Shown here piece after piece: positions 1-6,687 of a stretch of DNA of 9,723 nucleotides. The notes below the pieces were generated by a model. It was not told where the DNA came from and searched no databases. It saw only the letters and a program-made list of their open reading frames with translations. This DNA comes from JBBRLG01 sp038231495 (GTDB lineage: Bacteria > Planctomycetota > Planctomycetia > Gemmatales > Gemmataceae). The stretch lies in the NCBI GenBank assembly GCA_038231495.1, contig JBBRLG010000270.1:1-9723 (forward strand), read 5' to 3'. The stretch's first letter is position 1. Each line of letters begins with the position of its first letter. A program made the position numbers and the translations under genes.

Positions 1-47
1 GCTCCCGGCGCGCCAAATTGTTGGGTGCGCCTCCAACCGGATTCTGC

Positions 48-77
48 TTGTCCCTAACCGCCCCTCCGGGCTAAGAT
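48..77 (+). promoter_or_regulatory. candidate sigma70-like promoter before the DUF1501 gene
   Basis: TTGTCC (48-53, 4 of 6 to TTGACA) is followed after 18 bases by TAAGAT (72-77, 4 of 6 to TATAAT), giving a short leader of about 40 bases before the start codon at 125. It is a weak match found by eye. Planctomycete DUF1501 genes are often the second gene of an operon with a DUF1549/DUF1553 gene, so transcription may instead enter from the left of the window. Confidence 0.3.
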
Positions 78-124
78 TAAAGGAGCTGCCGTCTCGCTCC
101 CGCCATCGCCTGGAGAAAACACCC

Positions 125-1504
125 ATGAGCAACCGGGGGGAAGCGCAAACGGGCTGCGACGACTTTCGCCGCAGCCTGCGACCCGACCGCCGTAGTTTCC
201 TGAAAGCCGGCCTGCTCGGCACTGCCGGGCTGAGTCTGAGTCAACTACTGCGCACCGAGGCCCGCGCGTCCACGCCAACGGGCCGACAGCCTTCCGTCAT
301 CATCCTGTGGATGCGCGGCGGCCCCAGCCACATCGACATGTGGGACCCCAAGCCCGACGCGCCTGCCGAGATTCGCGGCGAGTTCGGCGTCATCCCAACG
401 CGCGTGCCCGGCGTGCGGCTGTGCGACCTGCTGCCGTTGTGCGCCGGCATGATGGACAAATGGTCGATCGTGCGCAGCCTGCACCACGAAGACGCCGGCC
501 ATTCCAGCGGCGACCAGATCTGCTTCACCGGCTACCCCTCCGGACCCAACCCCGACGAGAATGCGTACCCCAGCTGCGGCTCTATCGTCTCGAAACAACT
601 CGGTCACCGGAATCCGCACCTGCCCGCCTACGTCATGATTCCGCGCGTGGTGCCGGGCGCGGGGTCGGCCTACCTCGGCGTCGCGCACAAGCCGTTCGAG
701 ACCGGCAGCGACCCTGCCAACGACGGGCCGTTCAAGCTGCCGAACTTTCAGCCGGCCCAGGGGCTGACCTTCGAGCGGCTCGGCGAACGGCGTGACTTAC
801 TCCAGGGCTTCGACCAGGTTCGCCGCGACGTGGACGCCAGCGGGCAGATGAACGCCCTCGACGGCTTCAACCAGAAGGCGTGGGACATCCTCACGTCCTC
901 GGCGGCGCGCGAGGCGTTCGATCTCGACCGCGAGCCGTGGGCGGTGCGCGAGCGCTACGGCTTCATGCCGGCGTTCGACCCCAAGGCGTCCAACCGCTGC
1001 GGCGCCCCGGCGTGGAGCCAACGCATCCTGTTGGCCCGACGGCTGGTGGAGGCCGGCGTGCGGCTGGTGACGGTCGATCTGCGTTGGTGGGACACGCACG
1101 TCAAGGGTTTCGAGTCGATGAAGCTCGGCTTCTTACCGCGCTTCGACCGGGCGTACTCGGCCCTGATCGAAGACCTGGAGCAACGGGGTTTGCTTTCCTC
1201 GACGCTGGTGATCGCGTGGGGCGAGTTCGGCCGGACGCCGAAGGTCAACGCGGACGCGGGCCGCGACCATTATCCCAACGTCTTCAGCGCGGCGCTGGCG
1301 GGCGGCCCGGTCCAGGGTGGTCGCGTGGTCGGCGAGTCCGACGCCAAGGGGGCGTTTCCGAAGCTCAACCCGAAGTCGCCGCAGGACGTGCTGGCCACGA
1401 TGTACCGGCATTTGGGCATCGACACCGAGGTGCAGTACCTCAACGGGACGGGTCGGCCCATCAGCGTCCTGCCGGGCGGCAAGCCGATTGACGAGTTGTG
1501 TTAG
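125..1504 (+). CDS. DUF1501 family protein, Tat-exported, sulfatase/alkaline-phosphatase-like fold
   Basis: This 459-residue protein belongs to the DUF1501 family, abundant in planctomycetes and related to the alkaline phosphatase/sulfatase superfamily; its substrate is unknown. The N-terminus carries a twin-arginine signal: RRSFLK at residues 22-27, a hydrophobic stretch at about 28-42, and a likely cleavage site after ARA (46-48), so the mature protein should lie outside the cytoplasmic membrane. Family blocks are visible at GGPSHIDMWD (65-74), WGEFGRTPKV (365-374) and GRDHYPN (379-385), and the C-terminal NPKSPQDVLATMYRHLGID pattern (415-433) closes the domain. Length is normal for the family. 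The ATG at 125 has GGAG nine bases upstream (112-115). Family members are commonly encoded next to DUF1549/DUF1553 proteins, but any such partner lies outside the window. A 32-bp palindrome starts at the stop codon. Family assignment is confident; the enzymatic role is not. Confidence 0.93.
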   Translation: MSNRGEAQTGCDDFRRSLRPDRRSFLKAGLLGTAGLSLSQLLRTEARASTPTGRQPSVIILWMRGGPSHIDMWDPKPDAPAEIRGEFGVIPTRVPGVRLCDLLPLCAGMMDKWSIVRSLHHEDAGHSSGDQICFTGYPSGPNPDENAYPSCGSIVSKQLGHRNPHLPAYVMIPRVVPGAGSAYLGVAHKPFETGSDPANDGPFKLPNFQPAQGLTFERLGERRDLLQGFDQVRRDVDASGQMNALDGFNQKAWDILTSSAAREAFDLDREPWAVRERYGFMPAFDPKASNRCGAPAWSQRILLARRLVEAGVRLVTVDLRWWDTHVKGFESMKLGFLPRFDRAYSALIEDLEQRGLLSSTLVIAWGEFGRTPKVNADAGRDHYPNVFSAALAGGPVQGGRVVGESDAKGAFPKLNPKSPQDVLATMYRHLGIDTEVQYLNGTGRPISVLPGGKPIDELC

Positions 1505-1535
1505 CCGCTGGCGGCTTTGCAAAGCCGCCAGCGGC
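1504..1535. repeat. 32-bp perfect palindrome of the GCCGCTNGCGGCTTTGC repeat family, possible terminator
   Basis: Arms GCCGCTGGCGGCTTT (1504-1518) and its exact reverse complement (1521-1535) flank a central GC, so the whole 32 bases read the same on both strands. The first base is the last base of the DUF1501 stop codon. As RNA it would fold into a strong GC-rich hairpin, which could stop transcription or protect the 3' end, but no T-tract follows. Each half matches the roughly 19-bp motif found again near 4177, 5248 and 7795, so I read it as a REP-like dispersed element. Confidence 0.75.
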
Positions 1536-1555
1536 AAAGACGGGAGACGTTCGGG

Positions 1556-2320
1556 ATGGCAGACGACGACAATCTCGACGACGACGACGACGGGCGGTTT
1601 AAGACTCAAGCCGAAGTCGCCTACCGCGCCCTGGCCCTCATCGCGCTGACCTACCGCGTCACCGCCGACTCGCTCGTCCGCACCGACCCGGACAAGCGCG
1701 GCCGTTGGGAAGAAATCCTCGACCAACTCCGCGGCTGGGTTAAGCGTCAGGGCATCGACCCGCACCTGTCTGCCACCGAGCGCGACGCCCTGACGCTGCC
1801 CCTCGGCAAAATCGACGACGACACGCTTTTCGGCCTCAGCTGGCGGTTGCAGGCACTCGTCGCCGTCCTGTGGGCGCTGTACAAGATCGACCCGATGCCG
1901 ACCTACGCCGAGTCGTACGCCGCCGACGCCTTGCACCCGTTGATGCCATTTGGCCGGCCCGTGACCGAGTTCCTGACGACGATTCGACTGCGTACCGAGG
2001 AAGAGTTGGTAACGGAGCGTCACCGCGCCGAGTTCTGGAACTGGCGCGCCCAGACGGAATTGTTCCACCGCCACGGCACGCCGCCGCCATCCGGCGAGAC
2101 GTACGACGCGACCATTGCGCGCGCCGCGCAGGCCGCGCTCGAAGAGGGCGTCGTGACCGAGGTGCTGGACGGCGACGTGGCCTGCAAGGGCCAGCCGTAC
2201 CGCGCCCTGTCCGAGGAGGCGTTCGCGGACGTGGCCTCGACGGCGGAGGAACGGCACTTCGCGCTAAACTGGATGTGCGGCCACGCCGAGGACTGGGACG
2301 ACACGCCGACCGGAACCTGA
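1556..2320 (+). CDS. DUF4272 domain-containing protein
   Basis: A 254-residue soluble protein of the DUF4272 family, whose function is unknown. The domain spans about residues 15-250. Family-like features are the helical block with LSWRLQALVAVLWAL in the centre, the FWNWRAQ segment, and the C-terminal ER.FALNW...G...WDD.P..T block. The N-terminus is an acidic aspartate-rich stretch (residues 3-12). I chose the ATG at 1556 because GGGAG (1542-1546) lies at good spacing. An in-frame ATG at 1517 falls inside the palindrome and would have no ribosome-binding site. There is no signal peptide or membrane segment. The gene follows the DUF1501 gene in the same direction with a hairpin between, so co-transcription is uncertain, and it converges on the histidine kinase gene 36 bases downstream. 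The family call rests on remembered patterns. Confidence 0.85.
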   Translation: MADDDNLDDDDDGRFKTQAEVAYRALALIALTYRVTADSLVRTDPDKRGRWEEILDQLRGWVKRQGIDPHLSATERDALTLPLGKIDDDTLFGLSWRLQALVAVLWALYKIDPMPTYAESYAADALHPLMPFGRPVTEFLTTIRLRTEEELVTERHRAEFWNWRAQTELFHRHGTPPPSGETYDATIARAAQAALEEGVVTEVLDGDVACKGQPYRALSEEAFADVASTAEERHFALNWMCGHAEDWDDTPTGT

Positions 2321-2356
2321 GGAACGACGAAAGGCACTGGGTTGCTGCCCCGCGCG

Positions 2357-4132
2357 TCAATTCGGCGGCGGCGGCAAAGGAATGTGCCGCGTCTGCGTGC
2401 CGCCCGCATCGGCCGGTTGCGGGCCGCGATACGGCAGGCGCAGAATGAACGCACTGCCGCGGCCCGGCTCACTCTGCACGACGATGTCGCCGCCGTGCTC
2501 GCGCAAGACCTTGCGGCTGACCGCCAAACCCAGACCCGTGCCGCGCGCGCCTTTCGTACTCACGAACGGCTTGAAGATGTCCGCCAGCTTTTCCGCCGCG
2601 ATGCCCGAACCGTTGTCGATCACGCGGATGCGCAGGAATGCCCCGTCCGCCTCGCGCTCCGTCAGCACCACAACGCGCGGCTTCTCCACGTCCTCCACGG
2701 CGTCCAGGGCGTTGCCGACGATGTTCAACAGCGAACGATGGATACCCTCCGGGTCGGCCAGGCACTGCGGCAGCTGGTCGTCGGCCTGCAATTCCAGCTG
2801 CACGCCCAACTCCTTCGCCCGCTCGGCCATCAGTTCCACCACGTCGCGGGCGATGGTATTTAGGCTCACCGTCTCGATGTTCGGCTCGCGTTCCTTGGAG
2901 TAGCTGAGCATGTCCGTGACGAGTTCGTAAATTTTGCCCTGGTTCTTCTCGACAATCTTCCAGCCGCGCTCCAAGAGTTCGTCGTCCTTGTCCTTCAGGC
3001 CCATTTTGAGGATTTCGCCGCCGCTCTTGAAGCCTTGCAGGATGTTCTTGATGTGGTGCGACAGCGCCGCGATCGTCTGGCCGACTGCCGCCAGCCGCTC
3101 GGATTGGACCAGCGCCTGGTGGTAGTGTGTTTCCTCGACCGCCAGCGCCGCCTGGTGGGCGATGGCGATGGCCAGTGCCAGGTGGTCTTTGGTGAACTTG
3201 CCGGTGACGCGCAGCGCGGCGACCGCGTCGCGGATCGGCGTGCGCGTGTCGAGATAGAGTACGCCGAGCGTGCCGTGGCGGCCCTTCATCGGCACGCAGA
3301 TGATCTCGCGGGTGCCGGCGTGGACGATGCTTTGGGCCGACTGGAAGCGCTCGTCGCGGCTGGCGTCCGAGACGAGGATGCCCTGCTTTTCGCGCAGGAC
3401 GTACTCCATGATGGTGCGGCTGACGGGGATTTTTTCCGCGCGGTCCACGCCCGCGCGCCAGCGCACCGCCCGCGGCGCGAACGCTTCGATTGGGATGGGC
3501 CGGTCCGCGTCGGCGGCGCGCGTGGCCTCGTCCGCCGAGCCGTCGCGCAGCAGGATGCAGCCGCGGTCGGCTTCGAGCGAGCGGAAAATCAGCTCCATGA
3601 TGCGTTCGAGGAGTTGGTCGAGGTCCATGATGTGGCTAACGGCCTGGCTAGTCTCGTACATGACGGCAAGGTTGGCCAGCGCGGCCTTAAGCCACGGCCC
3701 TTCAACCGCGTCGGGCCGGGCGAGGATACGGCTGCCCTCGGTGTCGTCGATGGTGCGGACGATGGCGGACGACAGTTCGAGGTCCTGGCGGGCGATGAGG
3801 CTGATGCGCTCGGCGAGGTCGCCGCGCGGCGGCGCGTCGCCGCGGCCGACGCTGTAGACGAGAACGCTCTGGCCGATTTGAATTTGGTCGCCGGCTTGCA
3901 GCTGCACGTCGCGGATCGACTGGTTGTTGACGAAGGTGCCGTTGGCGCTACCGATGTCGAGGAGGCGGTAGCTGCCGTCCTTGGTGGGCGTGAATTCGGC
4001 GTGGTGGCGGGAGACCTCGGTGTCGTGTAGGCGGAGGCGGTTGCCGGCGTCGCGGCCGACGGTCAGCACGTCGCCGGCCAGCTCGAACTGCTTGCCTTCG
4101 TCGGCGCCTTTGATGACGATCAAGCGCGGCAC
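2357..4132 (-). CDS. FHA-GAF sensor histidine kinase (soluble)
   Basis: A 591-residue cytosolic histidine kinase with no membrane segment. Residues 1-95 form an FHA phosphothreonine-binding domain with GRDAGNRLRL (26-35), SRHHAEF (41-47) and GSANGTFVN (61-69). About 150-335 is a GAF-like sensor domain. The dimerisation H-box ALSHHIKN (356-363) supplies the probable phospho-acceptor His359. The ATPase domain shows the N box around NALDAVE (474-480), the G1 box VIDNGSGI (504-511), the F box IFKPFVSTK (519-527) and the G2 box GTGLGLA (531-537). The C-terminus is a short proline-rich tail. I chose a GTG start at 4132 because it begins exactly at the FHA domain and has GGGGTG five bases upstream. 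Reading further upstream enters a repeat. No response regulator is adjacent, so it is an orphan kinase. The FHA domain suggests coupling to Ser/Thr kinase signalling, which is inference. The ligand of the GAF domain is unknown. Confidence 0.92.
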   Translation of the reverse strand: MPRLIVIKGADEGKQFELAGDVLTVGRDAGNRLRLHDTEVSRHHAEFTPTKDGSYRLLDIGSANGTFVNNQSIRDVQLQAGDQIQIGQSVLVYSVGRGDAPPRGDLAERISLIARQDLELSSAIVRTIDDTEGSRILARPDAVEGPWLKAALANLAVMYETSQAVSHIMDLDQLLERIMELIFRSLEADRGCILLRDGSADEATRAADADRPIPIEAFAPRAVRWRAGVDRAEKIPVSRTIMEYVLREKQGILVSDASRDERFQSAQSIVHAGTREIICVPMKGRHGTLGVLYLDTRTPIRDAVAALRVTGKFTKDHLALAIAIAHQAALAVEETHYHQALVQSERLAAVGQTIAALSHHIKNILQGFKSGGEILKMGLKDKDDELLERGWKIVEKNQGKIYELVTDMLSYSKEREPNIETVSLNTIARDVVELMAERAKELGVQLELQADDQLPQCLADPEGIHRSLLNIVGNALDAVEDVEKPRVVVLTEREADGAFLRIRVIDNGSGIAAEKLADIFKPFVSTKGARGTGLGLAVSRKVLREHGGDIVVQSEPGRGSAFILRLPYRGPQPADAGGTQTRHIPLPPPPN

Positions 4133-4151
4133 GATTTCACCCCGGCAACTG

Positions 4152-4254
4152 GCCGCTTGCGGCGTTGCGGGGAAAACCGCAAAGCCGCAAGCGGCGGGAG
4201 CGACCGGTCTACCGTAACGGTCCTTCGGGGAACGTGTCAAGGAGAGAACCGGGG
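4152..4254. repeat. interspersed repeat copy A with strong hairpin
   Basis: The 79 bases at 4176-4254 match 5247-5325 (copy B) at 69 positions with no gaps, about 87 percent, in the same orientation. Just left of this core, GCCGCTTGCGGCGTTGCGG (4152-4170) pairs with CCGCAAAGCCGCAAGCGGC (4177-4195) over 19 bases with one mismatch and a six-base loop. The element lies between the divergent kinase gene and module 1. In the kinase transcript the hairpin would end 19 bases before the GTG start, so it may act as a 5' leader structure. It also marks the left edge of the nucleotidyltransferase cassette. Confidence 0.8.
4211..4240 (-). promoter_or_regulatory. candidate promoter inside repeat copy A, reading toward the kinase
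   Basis: On the minus strand a perfect TTGACA (4240-4235) is followed after 18 bases by TACGGT (4216-4211), only 3 of 6 to TATAAT. The same two hexamers at the same spacing occur in copy B (5306-5311 and 5282-5287), while the spacer between them holds five of the ten differences between the copies. Transcription from here would give the kinase mRNA a leader of about 70 bases containing the large hairpin. The weak second hexamer keeps confidence low; ACCGTAACGGT at 4211-4221 could instead be a protein-binding dyad. Confidence 0.35.
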
Positions 4255-4364
4255 CCGCGAACCGCCCTGGCTTCGACGGGAGGTCGGCCGGCTTGCCTAC
4301 TAACGATCGCCCCGCCGTGTTATCATTTGGAAGGATTGGTATTACCCAACCGGGCAGGAGGTCG

Positions 4365-4571
4365 ATGCCGAAAACCATTGAAGTCGTGGATTGGGACGTG
4401 GTCGCCATTCTCCGCACGAAGACCGAAGCGGAGCGCCTGGCCATCGCATGGGGCATGTGGCGATCGGCGCGGGACATGATCCGTAATTTGCTGCGGGCCG
4501 AGCATCCCGACTGGTCCGACGCGGAGGTGCAACGCGAAGCCGCTCGGAGGTTGGCCCGTGGAAACCCATGA
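4365..4571 (+). CDS. small helical protein, first gene of nucleotidyltransferase module 1
   Basis: A 68-residue protein of unknown function. It is predicted largely helical and rich in Arg, Ala and Trp. The pattern is WGMWRSARDMIRNLLRAEHPDWSD followed by an amphipathic REAARRLARG end, which I recall from small proteins encoded directly upstream of nucleotidyltransferases in planctomycetes. The ATG at 4365 has the strong ribosome-binding site GGCAGGAGG just upstream (4353-4361). An in-frame ATG at 4293 lacks one. Its last 14 bases overlap the start of the next gene, so the two are very probably translationally coupled and act together. An antitoxin or accessory role is plausible from gene order only; no DNA-binding motif is evident. 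Confidence 0.82.
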   Translation: MPKTIEVVDWDVVAILRTKTEAERLAIAWGMWRSARDMIRNLLRAEHPDWSDAEVQREAARRLARGNP

Positions 4572-5124
4572 CTTGCTTCGCTTTGTGGCCGAGACCTTCG
4601 AGCGTCTGGGGCTGAACTACCTCGTCACCGGTTCGATGGCGACGATCGCTTATGGCGAACCGCGTTTCACCAACGATATTGACGTCGTCGTCGATCTACC
4701 TACCGGGAAGGTGGCCGCGTTCTGCGCCGCCTTTCCGCCCGAACAGTTCTACGTAAGCGCCGCCGCGGTCGCCGAAGCGGTTCGATTGCGGCAGCCGTTC
4801 AACATTCTCCATCCCGAATCCGGGCTGAAAGTCGATGTGTTCGTGGCGTCGGAGTCGGAGTTCGATAGGAGCCGACTCGGACGGGCCTTGCGGCTGAACG
4901 TGTTGCCCGATCGAACGGTGTCCTTTGCTTCGCCGGAGGACGTGATCCTGAAGAAGTTGGTTTACTACCGCGAAGGGGCTTCCGAGAAGCACTTGCGGGA
5001 CGTTGCGGGCGTCCTTCGCGTGCGGGGGGAGCAGTTGGACATGAACTATCTTCGTGAATGGGTCCAAAAACTTGAGTTGAGCGACGCCTGGCAGGTGATT
5101 TTGGATCGTTCTAAGAAGCCTTGA
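4558..5124 (+). CDS. nucleotidyltransferase-fold protein (DUF6036/AbiEii-like)
   Basis: A 188-residue protein with the minimal nucleotidyltransferase signature: G25-S26 in LVTGSMATIAYGEPRFTND, the metal-binding pair D40 and D42 in NDIDVVVDL, and a third acidic residue D93 in LKVDVF. The segment SPEDVILKKLVYYREGASEKHLRD (about 125-148) is characteristic of this family. The carboxylates look intact, so catalysis is possible. Related enzymes include nucleotidyltransferase toxins of AbiE-type systems, which transfer nucleotides to RNA or protein targets, but the substrate here is unknown. The start is GTG at 4558 with CGGAGG (4545-4550) seven bases upstream, overlapping the preceding gene by 14 bases. 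Repeat copies A and B flank the pair. A toxin role is inference; the fold assignment is firm. Confidence 0.88.
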   Translation: METHDLLRFVAETFERLGLNYLVTGSMATIAYGEPRFTNDIDVVVDLPTGKVAAFCAAFPPEQFYVSAAAVAEAVRLRQPFNILHPESGLKVDVFVASESEFDRSRLGRALRLNVLPDRTVSFASPEDVILKKLVYYREGASEKHLRDVAGVLRVRGEQLDMNYLREWVQKLELSDAWQVILDRSKKP

Positions 5125-5221
5125 GGACTACGGGCAAGGGAAAAGAAAGGGAAAAAGAAATGGGAGCGGAGGTCGGGAGCCAGGAATACGCTTGTTAGAA
5201 ATCGTATTATTCGACTGCCGA

Positions 5222-5325
5222 CCCCTTTGGCGGATCTTTGCAAAAAACGGCAAAGCCACAAGCGGCGGAAGCGACCGTTCTACCGTAACGGCACTATGGG
5301 GAAAGTGTCAAGAAGAGAACCGGGG
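5222..5325. repeat. interspersed repeat copy B
   Basis: The core 5247-5325 is the direct counterpart of 4176-4254 (69 of 79 identical, no gaps). The GCCGCTTGTGGCTTTGCCG motif lies at 5266-5248 on the minus strand. The left flank is more decayed than in copy A: only CTTTGC/GCAAAG around 5236-5254 can still pair well, so the long hairpin is lost. The TTGACA hexamer (5311-5306, minus strand) and TACGGT (5287-5282) are kept. Copy B marks the right edge of the cassette holding module 1. Confidence 0.78.
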
Positions 5326-5441
5326 TCTCCAGACCGTGTCACCTCACCCGGCCCGACCGCAGGTCTCTCGGCCCATCCGCAGCACCGCCGGTTCCGGGAA
5401 ACCTGCGGGCGGAGCCAGTGTGGTGACGATATCCCCTCCGC

Positions 5442-5470
5442 TTGAGTACAATTCGACCGTGGTGTAAGAT
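5442..5470 (+). promoter_or_regulatory. candidate sigma70-like promoter of module 2
   Basis: TTGAGT (5442-5447, 4 of 6) and TAAGAT (5465-5470, 4 of 6) are separated by 17 bases, leaving a leader of about 20 bases before the GTG start at 5499. The position fits the two-gene module well, but the match was made by eye. Confidence 0.4.
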
Positions 5471-5498
5471 TGTGTCAAGTCTCGTGGAGGCCTAGCCA

Positions 5499-5969
5499 GT
5501 GCCACTGTTATTTGACGAACGCCAGCTACTTCCGCCCGGCGTCCAAGAGGCCACTCTGGAGGAGATCGAGACACACTTCGCCCGCTTCCAGCGAACCGCC
5601 CGCCGGATAACATTGTTCGCGAATCTCAAGGCGTATGTGGCCGCAGTGAAAAGAACCGGATGGGCGTGCAGCGTCATTATCGACGGTAGTTTTGTCATGC
5701 CGCCAGTCGATGAGCCGAATGACATCGACCTTATACTCGTGATGCCGGCAAACTGGGACATCACCGCGGACCTACGACCGTTCGAGTACAACGTCGTCTC
5801 AAGGAAATACACGAAGCGGGAGTACCAGATTGAGGTGTACCCGGTTTTGCCGGGGTCGGAACTGGAACAAAAGTACCTGGATCTGTTCCAACAAGTTAGA
5901 ATCGAATGGTGCCGGCAGTTCCGCTGGCCGGCGGATTCAAGGAAAGGCATCGTGAGAATCTTCGCATGA
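5499..5969 (+). CDS. DUF6932-like nucleotidyltransferase-fold protein
   Basis: A 156-residue protein resembling DUF6932-type nucleotidyltransferases. The signature is IIDGSFV (60-66, with G63-S64) followed by EPNDIDLILVMP (72-83), giving the acidic pair D75 and D77. The usual third carboxylate may be Glu102 in YQIEVYPV rather than Asp, which is worth testing. The N-terminal half is helical (RRITLFANLKAYVAAVKRTGW), as in the family. The start is GTG at 5499 with GTGGAGG (5484-5490) eight bases upstream. The stop overlaps the start of the next gene as ATGA (5966-5969), implying translational coupling. The pair resembles a toxin-antitoxin or defence module, but no function for this family is certain to me. 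Confidence 0.8.
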   Translation: MPLLFDERQLLPPGVQEATLEEIETHFARFQRTARRITLFANLKAYVAAVKRTGWACSVIIDGSFVMPPVDEPNDIDLILVMPANWDITADLRPFEYNVVSRKYTKREYQIEVYPVLPGSELEQKYLDLFQQVRIEWCRQFRWPADSRKGIVRIFA

Positions 5970-6478
5970 TTACCAATGACGCCGAACTTGAGGTTGTTCA
6001 AAAGCAGCTTGCGCGCGTCGAGGCTGCTCTGGATTCGCTGCGCCGCGAGGTCAAGCCCAAGAACGAGAAGACGTTCCACGTCATGGCTGAGACGTCCATC
6101 GACCTGCGGCAAGCCCTTCGCTCCGAGATCGATGCTTACCTTGGCATCGCCCCATTGCCCGAGAATGCCGACCGGAAGCTCACTGAGGTTGAGGGTGTGA
6201 TCCGAAGCGTAGACCTGGACACCCAGACGTTCGTACTGAGGGAACGACCCGATAACTTACCCGATCTGGCCTGTGAATACAGCCGGCAGATCGAGGGTAC
6301 CGTGAAAGAATGGCTGGGTGGTCGCGTCTCGGTATCCGGCACACTCGAAACGAGCCGGCTTACCGGCAAAGAGAAGATGGAGGCGGCAACCGTCGCCCCG
6401 ACGGCCTCGGCAGAGGAGATGGAGACTCTACCTCCTGCCGATGCTCGTCCTCAACCTTCGCCAATGGTCGGCACTTAG
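5966..6478 (+). CDS. coiled-coil/beta-domain partner of the DUF6932-like protein
   Basis: A 170-residue protein in three parts. Residues 1-60 are helical and probably coiled-coil (MITNDAELEVVQKQLARVEA, then a second helix ending in LRSEIDAYLGI). Residues 74-130 look like a small beta domain: EGVIRSVDLDTQTFVLRE, then LACEYSRQIEG, then GRVSVSGTLETS, a layout I recall from antitoxin-like bacterial proteins. Residues 135-170 are a low-complexity Ala/Glu/Pro tail. The ATG at 5966 overlaps the preceding stop (ATGA), which decides the start over an in-frame ATG at 5906. Gene order and coupling suggest that it binds or controls its partner. There is no DNA-binding motif I can name. Confidence 0.75.
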   Translation: MITNDAELEVVQKQLARVEAALDSLRREVKPKNEKTFHVMAETSIDLRQALRSEIDAYLGIAPLPENADRKLTEVEGVIRSVDLDTQTFVLRERPDNLPDLACEYSRQIEGTVKEWLGGRVSVSGTLETSRLTGKEKMEAATVAPTASAEEMETLPPADARPQPSPMVGT

Positions 6479-6509
6479 ATGGGGCCAGCGGGGCAGGTAC
6501 ATCGAAACG

Positions 6510-6528
6510 GACAGCGTCATACGCTGTC
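6510..6528. terminator. hairpin downstream of module 2
   Basis: GACAGCGT (6510-6517) and ACGCTGTC (6521-6528) form a perfect 8-bp stem with a three-base loop, about 30 bases after the stop of module 2. No T-run follows, so it is a possible rather than a canonical terminator. Confidence 0.4.
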
Positions 6529-6631
6529 ATCTTGCAACTCTGCGGCAACCTCTTTCTTGCAGCCCGCTGCTTGCTCTGGATGCACGAGCCTGGGATTGCC
6601 AAGGTAACTCACCTGCGGAACGTCGATATTA

Positions 6632-6652
6632 GGGATGACGACACGTCATCCC
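6632..6652. terminator. hairpin between convergent genes
   Basis: GGGATGACG (6632-6640) and CGTCATCCC (6644-6652) form a perfect 9-bp stem with an ACA loop. It sits 36 bases beyond the 3' end of the minus-strand gene at 6688 and between convergent genes, where a bidirectional terminator would be expected. There is no T-tract on either side. Apart from this and the hairpin at 6510, nothing recognisable lies between 6479 and 6687. Confidence 0.45.
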
Positions 6653-6687
6653 CTGAACCGTCCGCTCTGTGAGAGGGATGCGCACTT

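Larger units (their letters stand above)
5125..5498. other. 374-base intergenic region between the two nucleotidyltransferase modules
   Basis: It begins with a purine-rich tract (about 5130-5180), then holds repeat copy B (5222-5325). To its right an 8-bp inverted repeat CCGCAGGT/ACCTGCGG (5357-5364 and 5401-5408) could form a hairpin with a 36-base loop. A candidate promoter for module 2 follows (5442-5470). I see no credible protein gene here; short open frames in it lack ribosome-binding sites and family features. Confidence 0.6.

Noticed and set aside
1133..2257. 374-residue minus-strand frame across the DUF1501 and DUF4272 genes
   Set aside because: It is opposite two well-supported genes and has a composition typical of a shadow frame in GC-rich DNA.
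3035..4030. 331-residue plus-strand frame opposite the kinase
   Set aside because: It is antisense to the FHA and GAF domains, with a low-complexity Asp/Val/Ala/Arg translation.
4133..4477. 115-residue N-terminal extension of the kinase frame
   Set aside because: It reads through repeat copy A and overlaps the start of the 4365 gene on the other strand, and the GTG at 4132 starts exactly at the FHA domain with a ribosome-binding site.
6318..6632. plus-strand frame overlapping the end of module 2 and the following gap
   Set aside because: It overlaps the coupled partner gene in another frame and has no family features or ribosome-binding site.
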